Shown one piece after another: positions 25,051 through 35,691 of a stretch of DNA of 64,000 bases. The stretch's first letter is position 1. The number at the start of each line of letters is the position of its first letter. A program made the translations under genes and the position numbers. Below the pieces are notes generated by a model. It had not been told where the DNA came from. It worked only from the letters and a program-made list of their open reading frames with translations, and made no database searches. The stretch is from Fomitopsis serialis (taxonomy: Eukaryota; Basidiomycota; Agaricomycetes; Polyporales; Fomitopsidaceae): positions 186,001 through 250,000 of the forward strand of contig NW_025954962.1 in the NCBI RefSeq assembly GCF_022376445.1. The letters run 5' to 3'.

Positions 25051-25487
25051 GATGAAGTCCTGGGAAGGAGACTCGTCAGGATCTGTGGGATGGCTGGGGC
25101 GTGCTGGGGGCTTACCATGGTGAGTGAGATGGATGGTTGTGAGGCAGGAGAGCGATAGCGAGGTCAATAAGTAGACGGTGGTGGCTGTCCGAGTGAGCGC
25201 ATCGCGATAGTCGTCACTCGCACCGATCAGCCACTGCCAGGCACTCCACCAGGCCCTCCTGATCATCTCGGGATCTGTTCTCGGCGCCCTGCATAGGGCG
25301 TCTATCTAATCTGCAATCCCAACGTCTGGCATCCATTGGGCATGAATTGGGTGCATGTGTTGCATACGGGCTTGAATGACGGTATTGGCCACAGCGGTAG
25401 ATATGCGGATGAAATGCATTCTAATGTACAGACTGCAGAATGTTCGTATATATCTTTCCCGGAGGGCTCGCCAGCCAGAACGGTCAC
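25051..25487. other. Intergenic region
   Basis: Promoter side of the Gly/Tyr-rich gene and 3' flank of the dehydrogenase gene. No convincing gene. Confidence 0.45.
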
Positions 25488-27648
25488 TCAGTCGTGCGTC
25501 GGCATGCTCATGGAAGCCTGTCCTTTGAGGACATCTTCCTCCTTCCACAGCGCAGTGGTAGTCTGAAAGGACATGCTCAGCAGGAAATCGAACGTGAAGA
25601 GCTGTAAGCACAAACCTTGTTCTGCGTGTAGAAATCCACACCACTGTACAACCCAACCGTTCAGCAACGTTTTACACTCGATAGTTGTAACAACGCACCC
25701 GCGCCCGTAGAACGGGACATCGCCAGGAAGCTCGCCTTGTTCCCGCTCCAGGAGAACATCGGCAAGGCACAGGGATCGGGACGTTGATCCCACTTGTCCG
25801 ACCTCGACTTCACGTTCGAACTTGCGAGCCGTCGCCCCGCTCTTCGTGAAGATGGCCGTGCCGTTGCCGTATGGGTTCGCGTTGATGATGGCAAGAGCGT
25901 CTTCGATGCTATCTGCCCTCAGCACAACCAGCACAGGTCCGAAAATCTCCTCCCTAAATGCGGATGGTTAGTAAACAAGGCAGAAGGGCTTGCTTCGTAC
26001 TTGTAGCACCGCATGTCCGCTGTTGCCTCAATGACCGTCGGGCCAACCCAATTTCCGTCAGGGTATCCGGGTACGTCGATTCCACGGCCGTCCAAAGCAA
26101 CGACACCGCCTTGCTCCTCCGCCGACGCGATCAAGCCGTAATGCGCTGCTTCGCGGCAGCGAGATGACCGGGCCCAGATCGCGCCTTGCTCGAAGCCCTG
26201 GTTCACCTTGAGCTGCGCCGCCCGCTCGCACAGTCTGGCAACCAGCTCTGCGCGTTCCCGACGAGCACAGCGACCGAGATCGCCATGCAGCGCTGGCCCG
26301 CGGCACCGAACGCAGCGCCAATGAGCGAGTTGAGTGCATGGTTCTTGTTCGCGTCTGGCATTACGACGGCGTGGTTCTTCGCGCCCATGTTGCATTGAAC
26401 GCGTTTACCGCTCTTGCGCCCTCTTCACCACGATACTGTCAGCCTCGTGTAGAGTCCATCCTGTGCAAAGACCCGCTTACCGTTCGTAAATGTGCTTGCC
26501 TGCTCGATCACCGCCAACGAAGGAAATGGCCTTGATAGATGGGTGGTCGCAGATAGAGTTGACTGTTGATACGGTTCCGTGAACAACGCTCAACACGCCT
26601 TCAGGGAGGCCTGCGCGTTGACACAACTCCGCGATGATCATAGCCGCTCCAGGATCACGCTCTGACGGCTTGACGATCAACGTGTTGCCCGTTGAGATGG
26701 CCATAGGAATAGTCCAGAGCGGGATCATGCTAAAAGAGTCGTTCAACTCATGTTCGCGGCGGTAGACCCAAGTGACTTACGCAGGGAAGTTGAAGGGTGC
26801 GATGCTGCGTAGCGGTCAACATCTTGTAAACTTCACTAGCCACGTATTGACCATACCTGGCGCAGACCCCTAATGGCAATCGCCGTGTTGAAGTGTCCAT
26901 ATCCTTGCTTACTTGAGATGTCCATGAGCGACGCAGGCAAGGCTCATACGGATTGATAAGCACCTTCAATGGTATCGCCAAGCATCGCCGTAGGAACATT
27001 AGTAGTAGTTTCGACGACCTGCAGTCCACGCAACAGGTCGCCATGCGCATCTACATTGGATTGAGACGGGGCATGAAGGTGCATGATGACAACGACGAAC
27101 CAGCAATTGTCTTGCCCTGTTCCAAGACGATACTGTTCGCAATAGCGTCTGCGTTCTTGCGCAGCAAATGCTGCAACCTGGACTCTATAAATTCCGACGT
27201 CCTGAAAGCAGCAATAGGGAAGACTCACTCTAGGACGAATCGCTGACGGGTGAGAACGCTTGACCGGCTCCACGTCTTGTATGCCTGCGACGCCGCTGAG
27301 ACTGCCTGGTCAAACTCTGACGACGTAGTCTCCGGAACGCGCGTAAGCAGCGTTTGGGTTGCCTGGGATTCGTCGCGGTGTAAGTGTCCATACAAGCCGC
27401 ACTGACCACGACGTGCGTACCGGGTCGACAACGTCAATCCACGATTCCGCGCTGCTTTCGACGAACGCGCCGCCAATGAAGTTCTTCGTCTTCTCTCCCG
27501 TCGCGCTGGTGCCCTTCCAGTCGGCCGAGAGCTGCTCTGCCTTCGCACGCGCCGTGGGAGCGAGCGCGCTCAGCGGCGGGCGCACAGAGGTCGCATACGA
27601 GCGTTGGGCGAGGAAACGTGCGGGGCGGGGCAGCTTAGGAGACGGCAT
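25488..27648 (-). CDS. Methylmalonate-semialdehyde dehydrogenase (acylating), mitochondrial
   Basis: ALDH6-type enzyme of valine and thymine catabolism: methylmalonate semialdehyde + CoA + NAD+ to propionyl-CoA. The presequence [20 protein letters not shown] is Arg-rich. ALDH blocks in order: [91 protein letters not shown], and the active-site region [13 protein letters not shown] with catalytic Cys. Then comes [20 protein letters not shown], and the end is ASMSMPTHD. At least nine introns splice in phase. Two segments, about 26136-26234 and 25725-25790, show four and three apparent one-base losses where the expected sequence (such as NQGFEQGA then DLGPVIS) hops frames. Probably intact in the organism and mis-assembled here. 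Confidence 0.9.
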
Positions 27649-27957
27649 TGTACCACAGGAAGAATGGGCGAGCGCAAGAAGGACTCAAAGCTAGTGGAGG
27701 CTCGGAGGGGTTATGTATGGGTCGCTGAATCTCGGCCTGACGGCGCGCCTGAACTTAGCCGATGCGGGGGTGGCGGGAACCCGCGAAGGCCTACGCGCGT
27801 GACGGTCAGGCGACCCAGCACGCGCTACACGTGCTCGACGCGTCGGGCGACGTGCAACCGCTAAGTGGTGACCCCGGTACCCGCCACCAGATACCATCGC
27901 TGGCCTGCTTACTCTCAACAACGCGTCGTTAACAAGCTATACATTCACCGGTACACT
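27649..27957. promoter_or_regulatory. Shared promoter region of two divergent genes
   Basis: Only 309 bases separate the start codons of the dehydrogenase (minus) and the SH3BGR-like gene (plus), so both promoters must overlap here. No TATA box is obvious. Confidence 0.5.
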
Positions 27958-28998
27958 ATGGCGCCACCACCTATTCAGCTCTTCCTTACCACGATCGTGT
28001 CCTCGACCCAGCTCCGCTCGCGACAAGGTTCGCGCTCGCTTTGCGGTCGTCATGCATATCGGTGTTCCTAGGCTCATGCGTCATTGAATAGAATATATCC
28101 TGCGCATCCTCCAAGTGAAGAAGGTACCGTTCACCTCGTATGACCTTGCTTCAGACGCAGATGCGAAGAACCTGTGGCGGAGGAAAGCCCCGAAAGGTAC
28201 GTGGCCTCCCAACGTGAACGGCCCTCGAGTTACCGAACAATGATTGGATTGTGCATAGACAAGCAACAGCTCCCCGGTATTCTCATTGGCGGGGAATTTC
28301 CAGGAGTAAGCCATCAGTGCTCTGCGTCGTACACTTCAATGCTGATGTCTCTGCTCAGGACTTCTCAGCATTGTGCGTCTCGGCCTGCGCCTTACTTGTA
28401 CGACACGCGCGCCCGTTGCTGACCGTCCATGTAGCGAGGAAGCTGTTGAGTTTGGCGAGATCGACCAATTCCTCCGCCTAGCCGAAGACTACAATCCCTT
28501 CGAGGACGAGAAAGACCTGCTCCCCTCCCCACCGATCGGCGTGCCCGGGGCATACTCGCCCGCCCAGATGCATCCCCATCATCAACCCAGCCCATCGCCT
28601 CAGCCGTCCCCGCTCAAGAACAAGCCTGTCAACAAGAAAGGCGTGAAGGGGATTGATGCTGGTGAGGAACTGGGCGACGCCCGGTTGGCCGGCGTGACCA
28701 TCACGGACGACGACCTCTTGAGCTGGTCAAGGAGCTTGGGCTCGGGGGAGATGATGCCAACGACTTGTTGAAGGAATGGAAGGGTGATAGCACATCTAGC
28801 TCATCAGAGGCAGCGATTCAAGACGAGGGGAAGGAGAAGGAGGGGGAGCAGGCAGATAAGGGGACGGAACAGAAGGTAGAGGAGAAGGTAGATGCGGAGC
28901 CAGCGAAGGTAGGAGAGAAGGTGGACGATGTAAAGCAAGAACAGGGGACAGAGGCGGCTGCACCGACTGACGCTCTAGTACTTGACAAGTCAGCATAG
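27958..28998 (+). CDS. SH3BGR-like thioredoxin-fold protein with acidic tail
   Basis: The N-terminal 95 residues match the SH3-binding glutamic-acid-rich (SH3BGR/glutaredoxin-like) fold: MAPPPIQLFLTTIVSSTQLR, ILQVKKVPFTSYDLASDADA, KQQLPGILIGGEFPG and EEAVEFGEIDQFLRL. No CXXC is present, as in the family, so redox catalysis is unlikely. The C-terminal part is Pro-rich, then highly acidic and lysine-rich (residues about 150-285). Exons: 27958-28027, 28092-28196, 28259-28305, 28359-28372 (14 nt) and 28435-28998. At about 28723 the frame changes between DDLLS and LVKELGLGGDDANDLLKEWK; one T seems lost. Without that correction the protein stops at 28771. Possible adaptor role; partner unknown. Confidence 0.82.
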
Positions 28999-29180
28999 TT
29001 ATACCCTCAAGATCTTTTTATACACTGCAGCGTACATGCTAGGGATACCGGATATACATGGATTGGATATGATACTAGGAATCCCCGCTGCTCACACATC
29101 AGCGCACGCCAGCACTCTCGCTGAAACACATACTCGATACAAATGGGTATACTATAGGTGGCACATCCCGTGTCCAACCG

Positions 29181-30569
29181 CTACTCTTCGTCCGAGTCTC
29201 GCAACATTTGCCGCGACCGACGACGGCGCGGAAAGGTTCTCTGATCAAAATCCTCAAGCGCAGCTATCCCTGGAACAGGCTGAACAGACCGAGCAGCGTC
29301 TGCCAACTGGGCCGCCTCTCGTGCCAGATAGTACTGCTGCTGGAGATCAGGCGGGAGGGTCTGTGGATCGATACTAGGGTCGAACGGGTCGAGCTCCATG
29401 TATTCCTCCTTGGGTACCAGCGACTCGGGCGAGCGGATCGAGTCCGTGCCGCTCCTGCTGCGGGCTCGGGCTGTTCTGGGGGACCGCGGTGTCTTGCTTG
29501 CGTCACTGCTGGTAACGCCGCTCGTGTGCCGCCGTGAACGACTGGGTCGTGTAGGAGGGGGGTCGTTAAAGTGCGGATCGCTGTCGAAGCGAAGCTCAGT
29601 GCGGGGAGTAGGCACGCGGCGAGGACGACGAAGGAGAGGAACAGGAAGGTGCAAGCTGCAACGACGGAGGTAACGAGCGGGAATCGAGAAACGAGGCCGC
29701 TGGGATGTCGACGCGTCAGTGGAGGATGTCTAATTTGCGTGCGACCATGACAGCTTACCGAAGGCCCTTGTGAACGACAACGCCGCGCAGCACAGCGGAG
29801 TACACGGTGAGTTCCCGGCCTTCCCCAGAACCAATGGTCTTCCATTGGTCCCTACGCCCGAGTTCTACTCGAGCGACTGCACGGTTGCCATCTAGAGAGA
29901 ACGACGCAAGAAGTGGAATATCCAGGTCAACGGTATGCATCCGACATAGATTAAACTCCGTAGGGGGTTCGATGGGGGAGGACGATTGCCTATGGCCCCG
30001 CATTGAGCGATTGACAGGACGGGGTGCAGATGATACACGCACAGGTTTCCGGGCGTAGCCCAGCGTGTTGTCTTTCTGGGGCGTACTAATCAATAGACTC
30101 GCCATGAAGTTGCCAAGAGCTAAGTTGGACTGGGATGCGGGACGGTGAGTTGGAGGGAAATGTCGTACGGTTGCCCTTGCACCAAGCCTGGCAAGGCAAA
30201 CTCGGCGTATGGGGGCACGCCATCACTAACGTTACTTCAATATAGCGTTGGAAACAAAAACACGAGGACGTACCCATACTGCAACACTACGTCGGCCTCC
30301 CAGCCTACGGCAACGCTCTTCCACACGAGGTACCCAGCAGAAGCGGAGAGGAGAGCTACGACTGGGATTGAGAGCAGAAAGACAACAAGGGGAATTAGGT
30401 TCGTCGTGTACGGGCTGACGATCCTGAATATGGCTGCCATGATGTCTCCCAGCCATTTGACGGGGTAATAGAGGGGAGAGTGGATGCCGGGGCTGGCGTT
30501 CGCATTCCTGGAGCCCTGGCGTCGAATCCTCGTCTTGTCGTCGCTTCCAGCCCTATAGTAGCTATCCAT
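29181..30569 (-). CDS. SEI1: Seipin (lipid-droplet biogenesis protein)
   Basis: Seipin forms rings at ER-lipid-droplet contacts. The N-terminus is short and polar, then a membrane span (IPLVVFLLSIPVVALLSASA). The lumenal domain follows (VPPYAEFALPGLVQGQPYDI, SNLALGNFMASLLISTP, RMHTVDLDIPLLASFSLDG, VVVHKGLRGLVSRFPLVTS), and then a second span (VVAACTFLFLSFVVLAACLL). The cytosolic tail is Ser/Arg/Pro-rich with EEYMELDPFDPSIDPQTLPP and ends RQMLRDSDEE. The intron near 30240 restores YGDGVPPYAE. At 29603-29606 a run of four G (C on the coding strand) seems one base short: the expected tail continues in the next frame. Topology N-in, two spans, C-in agrees with known seipins. Confidence 0.87.
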
Positions 30570-30771
30570 GGTGTCGATGTAGCATGCAGGGAGGAATGAT
30601 CCTGTAGGCTGCTACCGACGCGCCGAATATGATATGCTCCTTGACTGCGAGTTGCAGCACCGGGCTGCGGGCGACACGCGCAGAACGCGCCCTGCGTCAC
30701 CCCACGTGATCACATATGTTCGCGAGTCTATCGGCCGGAGCTCTTCACCTTACTTCCGCCCGACTTCCACC

Positions 30772-31410
30772 ATGGCGATAACACCACCGCCAGACATCAG
30801 GCAACTACTCGGTGCTCACCCACACTCGAAGGAACTCACAGATCACGTATCATCTTTGGCTACACTGATCTCGAAACCATCGACTGCCCCCGAAGTAAAG
30901 TCTTACTCCGACGCGATCTATTTCAACTACTTCGCGCTTGGGCTAAGCTTACTCTTCAAGCCTATCAATGGCTACAAGCCGAAGGGTGGGCTGAAGCAGG
31001 AGGAACTGCGCGACGCGGACCTCGTACTTGACAGCATCGACATCTACAATGTCATCAAGTCCTCGAAGCCGGGGACTGCGAAGCCATTCGCCGCGTACCC
31101 CATGTCCCCGCTTGTGCTCACTCTGTCATCTCAGCCTCTCGAGAAGGACGCGAAGCCGCGGCCTTCTCACTTCGAAGTCAAGCCTGAGACAACGGGCAAA
31201 GATTTCGTGGCCTGTCTGGGCGAGCCAGACCGCAAGGGCGGTGGCGCAGGGCCGTCCTCCGGATCGATAGGAATATGGTGTGAATGGTCGAAGGACGGTG
31301 TCATGGTCGAATTTGGTGGCGAGGAGAGCAGAGGCCCCCAGGCTTGGGAAAGAGGGAAGGATGCGGTCTGGAAGGTCCTCTCGGTATTCCCGCGTGGTGA
31401 CTCTACTTGA
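30772..31410 (+). CDS. Conserved basidiomycete protein of unknown function, intronless
   Basis: A single open exon of 212 residues, unusual among its intron-rich neighbours. The start ATG lies in a CCACC-ATGG context, close to the Kozak consensus. Features: MAITPPPDIRQLLGAHPHSK, YFNYFALGLSLLFKPINGYK, LVLDSIDIYNVIKSSKP and a conserved GEPDRKGGGAGPSSGSIGIW followed by CEWSKDGVMVEFGGEE and GPQAWERGKDAVWK. No signal peptide or membrane segment. I recall near-identical C-terminal blocks in other mushroom genomes but no function. It lies 202 bases from seipin, head to head, so the two may share a promoter. Confidence 0.8.
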   Translation: MAITPPPDIRQLLGAHPHSKELTDHVSSLATLISKPSTAPEVKSYSDAIYFNYFALGLSLLFKPINGYKPKGGLKQEELRDADLVLDSIDIYNVIKSSKPGTAKPFAAYPMSPLVLTLSSQPLEKDAKPRPSHFEVKPETTGKDFVACLGEPDRKGGGAGPSSGSIGIWCEWSKDGVMVEFGGEESRGPQAWERGKDAVWKVLSVFPRGDST

Positions 31411-31541
31411 CAAGATTGGACGAAGGTGAGTCATCCCACACAACTCAATTCCTCTTCACGGTCCAAAGCTATCATTAGTGTGACGTATATCCAAATCCAA
31501 CGTACTAAACATAGCAGAGTCCATGTCCGAGCAAACGGCGT

Positions 31542-32248
31542 TTACACCGTCCCCTCTAGTAGGTAATCAGTCTCATGCTCGAGCAGTGGCGACAGAACTC
31601 ACGGTAATCGTATACAAGTCGCAGGGTAATCTTCTCTTCGTTCGGACCCTGAAAGAATACGTGTCTCACGTATCTCTTCTCGCCATTGATCATTTCAAAG
31701 CCCCAAGTCTGCGGTCTGCTCAGAATTGTGCGGGATTGGACAGGCATGCAGCCCACTCACCTGGTCTGCGACCCAGTTCGTCCCATTGTCCTCCTGCTTA
31801 CTCTCCGCCTGGGTGAAGACCAACCCATGCTCCTCCGTATCAGGCGTCCAGCCAGTTCTCAACCATTCATTCTCGACTTCGTCAACTCGGATACGCCGCG
31901 ATCTCGACGAGACCTTCCCAAAGGTGTCGTCTTCGTGTGAGCGCGGGACCCAGTCCAGCGCTCGGTTCTCGTCTGTGTCCGAGAGGCCAGACAACGATTG
32001 GAGGATGTCGATGTGCTCGACACCAGCGTCGTCGGTGAAGTGCCGGACGGTGAGGTAAAGCGTGCCCATCTTGATGATCCTCCGCTTGAACCACCCGAGA
32101 CCTTGCAGACGAAGGAGCTCGTCTGTATCATCACTGAGGCGTTTGCTCTAGGGCGTACGTTAGACACGCGCGCAGATGCCGTTTGAGTGCCTACCATGAT
32201 GTATTTGCCAGTCGTGTTCAACACAGTCATCTCAGGTGGCACAGCCAT
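31542..32248 (-). CDS. Small conserved fungal protein, possible lipocalin/FABP-like fold
   Basis: Four exons; the start at 32248 gives MAVPPEMTVLNTTGKYIM. Next come SKRLSDDTDELLRLQGLGWF, GTLYLTVRHFTDDAGVEHID and RTGWTPDTEEHGLVFTQAES, then TWGFEMINGEKRYVRHVFFQ and a short last exon ending YDYQGTV. About 190 residues. The pattern of strands with conserved Trp and Gly, plus a TWGF...G..RYVRH core, resembles a beta-barrel family widespread in Ascomycota and Basidiomycota that I know only as hypothetical proteins. Ligand binding is inference. Introns are short and in phase. Confidence 0.72.
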
Positions 32249-32311
32249 TATCGGATACTGAGAGTCGGGCGGCAGGTGGGGTGGCAGAACGAGCAAGGGC
32301 GCGTCGTATGG

Positions 32312-32318
32312 CTTTATA
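32312..32318 (-). promoter_or_regulatory. TATA-like element
   Basis: The minus-strand sequence CTATAAAGCC lies about 65 bases upstream of the start codon at 32248, a plausible TATA distance. Confidence 0.4.
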
Positions 32319-33153
32319 GCTCAAGGAAGAAACGTGACGGACTCAGGGCGACGCGGTCGGTGGGGAGCTGCGAAACGTACGGTAGTGCAATATATAGATG
32401 AAACCCCATTGGATCATTGGATCGCTTTCGCTAAGATGAATAGCCTCGATGCGGCGCACATAACGCATGGCGTGGCGGATATGTTCGATCCGTGATGGTG
32501 AGGAGCGGGAGGAGCATCGCCTTCTCATGTGTAGGCTGCTAGAAGTTCGCTAGAAGCCCGTGAACTGCGCCTGCGCTGTCAGTGTCCGTTTCTCTCACAC
32601 CAATCCTGCTATGGTCATGCTCTTCCTCGACAGAACCACCGTCAAGACTGTATACGGACACCCGGATGTTGTAAGTGAGAACAAGCAGAAAACGGTATCG
32701 CGTTTATTGAATCCCTTTATTGTCCGCGAGGCCGAGCCCTACAGATTGTAAGTACGGGGTCGCTGTCGGAATCAGATCCAGGCATATGCTGCGAGCGCGA
32801 GTGTCCACGGGTACGAATTGAGCGCGAAGTTCGAGCGTTGGCCAAAGGGAACGCATGGGGTAAGTGTATACATCGAATCCAGTGTATATATGCCCTGACC
32901 CCCCTTATTTCCAGCCAGCTGCAGGCACACGTCGGTCGAGCTTGCGAGCACGCCAAAAGCGTGTGCTCCAGCGGGGCTCCAACACTAGCAACGCTCTCCG
33001 CGTGGAAGTACGGTTTAATGTGCGGATAACGTCGCGGGCGCTTCCCACACCCACACCTCCTCGGCAGTGCCTGTCGACAGGCCTCACAACCATCTGCTAC
33101 GTTCGTATCATGCACAGCTCCTCTTTATAGCACCAAGCCCTCCATTGCCTCCA
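32319..33153. other. Intergenic region, no gene recognised
   Basis: Several short open frames (for example around 32560-32750) lack splice logic or family resemblance. It probably holds the promoter of the LCCL gene. Confidence 0.45.
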
Positions 33154-35226
33154 ATGGCCTCTGCGTCGCCTGTCCGTGTGCACATGGAGCTGGGCTCCTA
33201 CTCAAGCTCGTCGCGCGCTACCCATGCAGAGACCGAGAGTCCATACGACTCCGACAAAGTCACACCACAAGTGCCTAAGGACCCTTTCGAGGTTGAGGCG
33301 TTCATTCAAGAGACAGGGAAGGCGCCTGAGCCATGGCACAGAAGGCTCCTGGAGAGATTAGCTCCGAGATACCCTCGAGTCGCCCGTGTAGTTCGGTACG
33401 TACAGGGGCCCCGCCCGAAAGTAGACGTGCCAGGTACGTTTCACCCTCTCACAGCTGTGCACCACTGCGAGCGTCCTCACACGGCTTTCGAGCGCAGATC
33501 CGGTACCTTTCCTGAATCTCACCCTGTACACTGGTCGCCGCTCGCGCAGCCTTGCGCTCGAGCCATTCCTCCTCCGGATCACCCGACCATTCACGAATCC
33601 CTCGCTATTCGTCATCCTAGCTGCGGCATACATCGTCGGATTCGCCTTCTTTGCCCGAGCGCAATCGTTCTTGACACCATCGGACTCCTTCATTGGTTGC
33701 ACCGCGACGTATTGGGCTGCTAACAACGGCTGCGGGATCAATGGCGAAAGTTGCGAGCCGTTCACGGATTCCACACTTGATTTCCGCTGTCCAGCGGCCT
33801 GCGCTTCTGTCGTCCTTGAGAATCCAAGGACTGTCGGCGACGTCCAGGTCGACTACGTACCGCTCATCGTAGGCGGAGGCGATGCGAATCAGACATATAG
33901 GGGCGATACATTCATCTGCGCTGCTGCGATCCAGGCGTAAGTGGTGCTTAATTATCGCTAGCATTCCTCGACTAAAGCAAATTCTGTTATGCGATTACAG
34001 TGGACTCATCAGCAACTCTAAGGGTGGCTGCGCGTCTTGGCTCTTGTGGGCAACTACACGAACTATATCCCCTTCACCGCCAATGGGCTGACTTCAATTG
34101 GATTCCCGACCATCTTCCCCCTGTCATATCGCTTCTTGTCGAGTACGCCTCTGCACCATTGCGAAGATCTAAGAACACCCGCGCTCGCTTGGAACGTCAT
34201 CATTACCGCCCTCATCTTCCTTGTTCTTCGCCCCAAACCTATCGTCACCTTCTGGTGTCTGGTCTGCATCGGCTTCTGGCATGTCGCGCTTTTTCCGAAC
34301 CCATGGCAACCCCCCCTCCTCTCGACAGAGCCTTTGGAGCGTTCCTTCCTGCGTTGTTCGTCTGCTATGCGTTCTGGCGTCTGGCAATCCGGTTCACTCT
34401 GCCTGCGTTCAAGAAGGCTCCGATCGAGGCTTCCGTCTGGTATCTGCCTACGTTCTGGGCCGGCGTCCTTACGAACATCACCACGGACAAGATTCCGATC
34501 AACCGTCTCACATCGTCGGACCTCCATCAGGAGCCAGGAGCTATCACCGCACTCGTCATCATCATCATCATAGTGCTAGTGATTGTCGTAAACCAAGTCC
34601 GGGTCATACGCAAGACAGGATGGCTACCGCACTACCTTGGGTGGTATGTCGCCGGTGGCTTGGTCACCATGGTTATCGCGCTGCTTCCTGGTCTCGAGTT
34701 CCGATTGCACCATTATATCATCGCGATGGTTCTCATACCGGAACAGCGTTTCCGACGCGGCTCTCGGCTATCTACCAGGGCTTCTTGCTGGGTATGTTCC
34801 TCAACGGTATCGCCGCGTGGGGGTTCGATTCCATATTGCAGACAGCCTCAGACGTAGGTACTTATATTCTTCACGTTTCAGCAGATGCTCACGATTTGTA
34901 TGTTCAGTTGCAAGGCGATGGCGCGTCCGGGTCGGCCATGCCGTCGTTCGTCACGAACTCGACCAACTGGAACGCATTTATGCCGTTGCATAATCAGACC
35001 ATCTCCTGGGCAGCGCTGCCCTCCTCTGGTGGTTGGGATGGCTTCTCCCTCATCATTGACGATGTCGAGCGTTACACGGGCACAGCTTTGAATTCTCTCT
35101 CGCCGCGTTACAAAGCGGTCTCCCTCATTTCTTCCGCCTGGCTGTGAGTATCTGCCCGTGTCGGCTGTTCCTGTGCTCACGTCGTATCACAGTACACAGG
35201 CTCAGATAACACCGGGACTATACTAG
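33154..35226 (+). CDS. LCCL-domain integral membrane protein
   Basis: The cytosolic N-terminus (acidic, Ser-rich) is followed by a first span (SLFVILAAAYIVGFAFFARA). The LCCL domain comes next (GCTATYWAANNGCGINGESC, FRCPAACASVVLENPRTVGD, YRGDTFICAAAIQAG) with its paired cysteines, then five to seven hydrophobic spans (VIITALIFLVLRPKPIVTFW, ALVIIIIIVLVIVVNQVRV, GLVTMVIALLPGLEF). The last exon ends TQAQITPGLY. This is the fungal LCCL membrane family; a role at the cell surface is likely, the exact function unknown. Frame hops without splice sites occur near 34040 (GGG one short), 34310-34316 (C run one short) and 34740 (GGG one short). The homologous protein continues across each, so assembly errors are suspected. 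Confidence 0.85.
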
Positions 35227-35691
35227 CCCGCAACTTTATGGCTGAATGGGACATGGGTCGATCCTAGCCTTGGGACATCTACGTGATTCATGGACATCGA
35301 CTTTATTCGCTTCAATTGTAACCGTAGTACAATGTACTCATTCGCCACTGGACACACTGTAATGGAATGTTGTGTATTGTACTTAGCCGTGTTCAACGCG
35401 TGTGCTATGATCCACTCACCACATTTCGATCCGCGTTCAGGGCAGACTTCATGCAGACTAACTAACATCTCAGCCGAGACAAGTCTTCCGTCCCTTACAG
35501 CGTATGGCTTACCTCGACCCCTCTATCGCCAGCCGCAATACACGTCGCAGCGGACGGTAAGTACCAGCGACGGCGCTCCTAGTGTACATACATTCTACAT
35601 ACAACCACACTCCGAACCGACTTCGGATTGTCTTGTACCTTCTCTCCACAAACCCCTTCTCTCCGCAAACCCCACCCCGCCCAGCCACCGC
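35227..35691. other. Convergent 3' intergenic region
   Basis: About 465 bases between converging genes (LCCL protein, plus; dehydrogenase, minus). No gene seen. Confidence 0.45.

Noticed and set aside
24000..25123. Plus-strand frames of 337 and 418 codons
   Set aside because: Opposite-strand reading of the repeat-rich gene; His/Arg- or Ala/Val-rich without splice logic.
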